9,617 bases of DNA, from assembly GCA_964430695.1 (NCBI GenBank), contig CAYSFO010000048.1, positions 1 through 9,617 on the forward strand, in the 5' to 3' direction. A model generated the notes under the pieces. That model ran no database searches, was not told the origin of the DNA, and saw nothing but the letters and a program-made list of their open reading frames with translations. The first letter of the stretch is position 1. Every line of letters begins with the position of its first letter. Positions 6,233 through 9,617 of the stretch are shown here, one piece after another. Made by a program: the position numbers and the translations under genes. The stretch is from MGBC108787 sp964430695 (GTDB taxonomy: Bacteria; Bacillota_I; Bacilli_A; RF39; UBA660).

Positions 6233-7795
6233 ATGGCTCATATATTTTCCAATAAAGAAAAGGAATATGTAAAAAAATATTGGGGACAAGAATCTGCATA
6301 TAGTATGAAAGAAAAATTTGGTTGCAGGTGGGAGGAAGTTGTAGACTTAGCAGTTTCTTTTGGATTAGAGGCTCCAAAATCAAACCGATGGACTAAGGAA
6401 GAAGTGGAAACTTTAAAACAGTTATCTAAGACAATGCATTACGAAAAAATAGCTAAAAAAATGGGTAAGACTTCTAATGCTATTTATTTAAAAGCAAGAA
6501 AACTTGGTATTGTTCTTATTATGGATAGAAGAGAGTGGACTAAAGAAGAAGAGAAAAAATTAAAAAAACTGTGGGGAACTTGTAAAATAGAAAAAATTGC
6601 TAAAGAAATGAAAAGGACTGTTTTTTCCTTAAAAGTGAAAGCTATTCGAATGGGACTTGGAGCAATGATATTAAATAATACTGATATTGTATTAATATCG
6701 GATATTAGTGAAATACTTAATGTTAGCGAAGATATAATTAGAAATACTTGGATTAAAAAAGGATTAAAAATTGATAGTGTTTCAGTAAGTAATAAGAAAT
6801 CCTATAAGGGTGTTACTTTAGAAAATCTGATGAAATTTTTAAAGAATAATCAAGAGATATGGGACAGTAAAAATTTAGAAGAAAATAGTTTAGGTTTGGA
6901 ACCAAAATGGTTAAAAGAAAAAAGAAAAACAGATAAAGATAAAGTTTATAAAACGTATTCTTTTTGGACAGAAGAAGAAAAGTCTACAGCCAGATTTTTA
7001 ATTCAAAAAAGAAAAAGTTATGAATATATTGCTACAAAAGTAAATCATACACCTTCCGCGGTAGCAATTTTTTTAAGAAATGAAGGATATGTTTATTTAT
7101 TATCTAATTTTTGGAGTGCAAAGGAAATAAGATTTGTACGAGAAAATATGTATCATTTTACAACTGAGGAAATAGCTGTTCAATTAAAAAGAAGTATAAA
7201 TTCTATTGAATACATGAAAGATATTCTATCTTATGATATCATGTCTAATGAACCACATACTTGGACAGAGGAGGAAGATGAATATTTAAGAAAGAATTAC
7301 AATAAAATTTCTAATCATGAAATTGCAAATTATCTGAAAATAAGCAAAGATGTTTTAATAGAGCGTTTGAATGTTTTGGGTATTTTGAGAAAAAAACATA
7401 TGTGGACAGAGGATGAAGATTTTTTCATAATTGAAAACTATGGTAAAATAACTATGAAAAAAATAGCAAATCATTGTCATGTTAGTCAATATGTTTTAGT
7501 ATCTCATCTTAAAGCTATTGGTATTTATAAAAAAAGAAGTGATTATAATTGGACAGAAGAAGATAATAATTATATATTTTCAAAATACCAAAAAGAAACA
7601 ATGAAAGAAATAGCAAAACGTTTTGATGTTAGTGTTGATATGTTAAGAAAACATTTGAAGGAGTTAGGAATTTATAGAAATTCGAAAGATAAAAATGCAG
7701 AAATTAATGAAACTAGAAAAGTATTACTATATACTTTAAGAAGTATATTAGAAATGCGAAAGGAACAAGAAGTAAACTTAGTTATAAAACAATGA
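6233..7795 (+). CDS. Multi-repeat Myb/SANT-like putative DNA-binding protein with central HTH
   Basis: A 520-aa protein built from about eight ~42-residue Myb/SANT-like units, each with pattern W[ST]xEE...(hydrophobic)...EIAxxLx[RKV]S...V...LGI. Units start near residues 5 (degenerate, FSNKEKEYV), 53, 102, 245, 294, 344, 391 and 440; seven keep the first Trp. Between the third and fourth units, residues ~149-235 hold a different module with an HTH-like VLISDISEILNVSEDIIRNT and a WLKEKRKTD end, reminiscent of phage and plasmid DNA-binding proteins. It is highly Lys/Glu-rich, with no signal peptide or membrane span. GAGGTG lies 7 nt before the ATG; an ATG at 6227 is followed immediately by a stop. 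The gene is a separate unit between the clpC-like gene and gltX. Inference: it binds DNA at an extended or repeated site; target and role are unknown. It ends in tandem stops TGA TAA. Confidence 0.85.
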   Translation: MAHIFSNKEKEYVKKYWGQESAYSMKEKFGCRWEEVVDLAVSFGLEAPKSNRWTKEEVETLKQLSKTMHYEKIAKKMGKTSNAIYLKARKLGIVLIMDRREWTKEEEKKLKKLWGTCKIEKIAKEMKRTVFSLKVKAIRMGLGAMILNNTDIVLISDISEILNVSEDIIRNTWIKKGLKIDSVSVSNKKSYKGVTLENLMKFLKNNQEIWDSKNLEENSLGLEPKWLKEKRKTDKDKVYKTYSFWTEEEKSTARFLIQKRKSYEYIATKVNHTPSAVAIFLRNEGYVYLLSNFWSAKEIRFVRENMYHFTTEEIAVQLKRSINSIEYMKDILSYDIMSNEPHTWTEEEDEYLRKNYNKISNHEIANYLKISKDVLIERLNVLGILRKKHMWTEDEDFFIIENYGKITMKKIANHCHVSQYVLVSHLKAIGIYKKRSDYNWTEEDNNYIFSKYQKETMKEIAKRFDVSVDMLRKHLKELGIYRNSKDKNAEINETRKVLLYTLRSILEMRKEQEVNLVIKQ

Positions 7796-7805
7796 TAACA
7801 TTTTA

Positions 7806-7814
7806 TGATATAAT
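7806..7814 (+). promoter_or_regulatory. Extended -10 promoter for gltX
   Basis: TGATATAAT is a perfect TGN-TATAAT extended -10 box located 26 nt before the GTG at 7841. No -35 consensus is visible 17 nt upstream, which lies in the end of the preceding gene; extended -10 promoters can do without one. It suggests gltX has its own promoter despite the short gap to the Myb/SANT-repeat gene. Confidence 0.6.
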
Positions 7815-7826
7815 TTTGAAGAGAAA

Positions 7827-7832
7827 TGAGGA
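7827..7832 (+). promoter_or_regulatory. gltX: Ribosome binding site deciding the gltX start
   Basis: TGAGGA lies 8 nt upstream of GTG 7841. It overlaps the alternative ATG at 7826, which it therefore cannot serve. This favours the GTG start. Confidence 0.65.
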
Positions 7833-7840
7833 ATGCTAAA

Positions 7841-9277
7841 GTGACAAGGACAAGATTTGCACCAAGTCCAACTGGACTTATGCATGTAGGAAATTTAAGA
7901 AGTGCCTTATTTTCTTATTTAATCGCTAAACATGATGGTGGAGATTTTATTTTACGAATTGAAGATACAGATCAAAATCGTTATGAAATGGGTGCAGAAG
8001 AGTTTATCTATCAAATGATGTACGATTTTCATTTAGAATATGATGAAGGGCCAAGAAAAGGCGGAGAATATGGTCCTTATATTCAAAGTGAAAGAATAGA
8101 TATTTATAAAAAATATGCGGATCAATTAGTTAATAGGGGACATGCTTACTATTGTTTTTGTGATCAAGCTACTTTAAATGCCAAAAGAATGAAAGCAAAT
8201 GAAGAAGGTAAATCTTATATTTATGATGGTACTTGTCGTACGATCACTTTAGAAGAAGCGAAAAGAAGAATTGTTAATGGAGAAAAGTATGTTATTCGTC
8301 AAAAAATGCCAAGGGAAGGGCAGACAAGTTATCGTGATTTAGTTTATGGGGATATTACTCTTGAAAATACTACTTTAGATGATCAAATTTTAATGAAAAG
8401 TGATGGATATCCAACTTATAATTTTGTAAATGTAATTGATGATGCTTTAATGGGAATTACGCATGTAACTAGAGGATGTGAATACTTAGCAAGTACTCCA
8501 AAATATTTACTTTTATATGATGCTTTAGAGCTACCAAGGCCAGAGTTTGTTCATTTGCCATTAGTTGTAAAAAAAGATAATACGAAACTTAGTAAATGTA
8601 ATAAAGATGATAATTTGAAAGATCTTTTAGAACAGGGATTTTTGCCAGAGGCTATACTTAATTATTTGGCACTTATTGGTTGGAGTCCTGCAAATGAAAA
8701 AGAGTTTTTTACCTTAGATGAACTTATTCGAGAATTTGATATATCACGTATACATACAAGGCCTGGATGTTATGACGTTAAAAAATTGGAATGGTTTAAT
8801 CAACATTATATAATGCATATGTCTGATGATGTGTATTTAGATTTTGTTCGTCCTTATTTAGAAAGATTTTATCATTTAGAAGATAAAAGTGAAGAATGGA
8901 TTACAAAATTACTTCTACTTTATAAAAAGCAGATTCGTTTTGGTGCGGAAATTTCACTAGTTACATATCCTTTTTTTAGAGAGGAAATAGAATTAAATCA
9001 GGAATGTTTACAATTTTTGGAAAGTGATAGTTCTATTAAAAACACTTTAACCATTTTTAAAGAAGAAATAGCTAGTATAAATGATTGGAGTTTAGAGACC
9101 ATAGAAAACGTTATAAATCATACAAAAGAGAGAAGTGATGTTACAGGAAAACTTCTTTATATGCCTATTCGTATTGTCACAAGTGGTCTTATGCATGGCC
9201 CAGCGCTTGTAGATACGATTTATTTATTAGGGAAAGATCCAATTTTAAGTAGATTAAAGGCATATTTATCACTATAA
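7841..9277 (+). CDS. gltX: Glutamyl-tRNA synthetase
   Basis: A 478-aa class I aminoacyl-tRNA synthetase that charges tRNA with glutamate in the cytosol. It has the N-terminal signature RTRFAPSPTG with HIGH-type motif HVGN (15-18), LRIEDTDQNR, the Cys-containing insertion YYCFCDQATL...GTC typical of GluRS, GWSPANEKEF, and KMSKS-type motif KLSK (249-252). The KLSK motif is followed by C-N where most GluRS have R-H or R-D, a notable change. Length is normal. I chose the GTG at 7841 because TGAGGA (7827-7832) is a good ribosome binding site 8 nt upstream and the product then starts MTRTRFAPSPTG, as in other GluRS. An in-frame ATG at 7826 adds five residues but has only a poorly spaced GAAGAG before it. 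As is common in Firmicutes, it may also charge tRNA-Gln for the GatCAB route; that is inference. Confidence 0.96.
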   Translation: MTRTRFAPSPTGLMHVGNLRSALFSYLIAKHDGGDFILRIEDTDQNRYEMGAEEFIYQMMYDFHLEYDEGPRKGGEYGPYIQSERIDIYKKYADQLVNRGHAYYCFCDQATLNAKRMKANEEGKSYIYDGTCRTITLEEAKRRIVNGEKYVIRQKMPREGQTSYRDLVYGDITLENTTLDDQILMKSDGYPTYNFVNVIDDALMGITHVTRGCEYLASTPKYLLLYDALELPRPEFVHLPLVVKKDNTKLSKCNKDDNLKDLLEQGFLPEAILNYLALIGWSPANEKEFFTLDELIREFDISRIHTRPGCYDVKKLEWFNQHYIMHMSDDVYLDFVRPYLERFYHLEDKSEEWITKLLLLYKKQIRFGAEISLVTYPFFREEIELNQECLQFLESDSSIKNTLTIFKEEIASINDWSLETIENVINHTKERSDVTGKLLYMPIRIVTSGLMHGPALVDTIYLLGKDPILSRLKAYLSL

Positions 9278-9331
9278 TTATATAAAAAATTAATTCATAA
9301 AAAAGGAAATCATGAATTTACGGGTAATATA

Positions 9332-9344
9332 TATAATAGGAGGA
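9332..9344 (+). promoter_or_regulatory. -10 box and Shine-Dalgarno of the Bro-N gene
   Basis: TATAAT (9332-9337) runs directly into AGGAGGA (9338-9344), 8 nt before the ATG at 9353. If TATAAT is a real -10, transcription would start at or inside the ribosome binding site and give a nearly leaderless message, so it may be chance in AT-rich DNA. The AGGAGGA site itself is strong. Between it and the ATG is a run of seven T residues. Confidence 0.45.
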
Positions 9345-9352
9345 CTTTTTTT

Positions 9353-9617
9353 ATGGAAAAAAATAAATTAGAAACAATTACAAATCTTTTTGAAGGAAAA
9401 GAAATAAGAAGTGTGTGGAGTAGTGAACAAGAAGAATACTATTTTAGTGTTGTTGATGTTATTAGTGCTTTGACAGAAAGCAAAAATCCTAGAAATTATT
9501 GGAATATGTTGAAAGCAAGAATGACAGAGGAAGAACAAAGTGAACTGTCCACAAAATGTGTACAGTTGAAATTGAGAGCATTTGATGGAAAGTTTAGACA
9601 AACGGATACATTAGATA
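9353..9617 (+). CDS. Bro-N / antirepressor family protein, N-terminal part (cut by window end)
   Basis: An open frame from ATG 9353 continues past the window; 88 complete codons are visible. The protein starts MEKNKLETITNLFEGKEIRS and includes VWSSEQEEYYFSVVDVISAL, ESKNPRNYWNMLKARM and LKLRAFDGKFRQTDTLD. This is the recognisable Bro-N pattern: F-x-G-K-x-[IV]-R, YFSVVDV, PRNYW, and LK..A.DGK.R.TD. The family occurs in phage antirepressors and in DNA-damage-inducible-protein-D-like chromosomal proteins; the C-terminal domain that would tell these apart is outside. AGGAGGA 8 nt upstream supports the start. It is monocistronic as far as visible and lies behind gltX with no convincing terminator between. 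It suggests a mobile or phage-derived gene. Confidence 0.85.
   Translation, partial: MEKNKLETITNLFEGKEIRSVWSSEQEEYYFSVVDVISALTESKNPRNYWNMLKARMTEEEQSELSTKCVQLKLRAFDGKFRQTDTLD

Noticed and set aside
7796..7840. T-box or other riboswitch leader ahead of gltX
   Set aside because: The gap is only 45 nt and contains no T-box core or terminator structure.
9292..9318. AATTCAT/ATGAATT inverted repeat after gltX as a terminator
   Set aside because: The stem is 7 bp, all but two pairs A-T, with a 13-nt loop and no T tract after it, so I could not support a terminator.
9368..9601. 77-codon minus-strand frame at the right end
   Set aside because: It is the antisense shadow of the Bro-N frame, which has a strong ribosome binding site and recognisable family motifs.
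1..9617. CRISPR array, tRNA or rRNA genes, insertion sequences
   Set aside because: I saw no regularly spaced direct repeats, no tRNA-like cloverleaf with CCA or GTTCGA-type arm, no rRNA signature and no transposase or terminal inverted repeat pair.

Overview
The window is AT-rich DNA from what looks like a low-GC Firmicutes/Bacilli-type bacterium, plausibly an uncultured gut lineage near the Erysipelotrichales/RF39-like groups. This rests on strong AGGAGG-type ribosome binding sites, a ClpC-type unfoldase with an M domain, AT-rich codon choice and dense plus-strand coding. Trp is encoded by TGG throughout and one gene ends in TGA (immediately followed by TAA), so the standard bacterial code fits, although this does not strictly exclude code 4. 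The taxonomic placement is inference.

Layout, all genes on the plus strand. (1) 49-1650: a secreted, modular, phage-tail-like surface protein. Its last ~80 codons form a C-type-lectin-like module with a compositionally alien, adenine-poor, NNY-codon-rich stretch (1417-1575). A perfect 7-bp inverted repeat (1579-1601) follows at once. This is the signature of the variable region of a diversity-generating retroelement (DGR). No template repeat and no reverse transcriptase lie in the window, so they must be outside it if the system is active. (2) 1723-1914: a 63-aa XRE/Cro-type repressor-like protein just behind the variable gene, followed by a hairpin terminator. (3) 2090-2296 and 2280-3695: a translationally coupled pair, namely a 68-aa helical protein of unknown function and a cytoplasmic HExxH (HELTH) metallopeptidase-like protein with a long charged helical tail; a strong terminator follows. 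(4) 3921-6077: a ClpC-like double-AAA+ unfoldase with a shortened C-terminus; two consecutive hairpin/T-tract signals follow. (5) 6233-7795: an unusual 520-aa protein with about eight Myb/SANT-like tryptophan repeats plus a central helix-turn-helix. (6) 7841-9277: glutamyl-tRNA synthetase (gltX), probably starting at a GTG. (7) 9353-9617: the beginning of a Bro-N/antirepressor family gene that runs off the window.

The window mixes a housekeeping gene (gltX), a protein-quality-control gene (clpC-like) and accessory or phage-flavoured genes (tail-like variable protein, XRE, Bro-N). The best candidate for a noteworthy system is the DGR target at the left end. The Myb/SANT-repeat protein and the metallopeptidase/small-protein pair are the most interesting unexplained genes. 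Terminators separate most units, so I see no single large operon.
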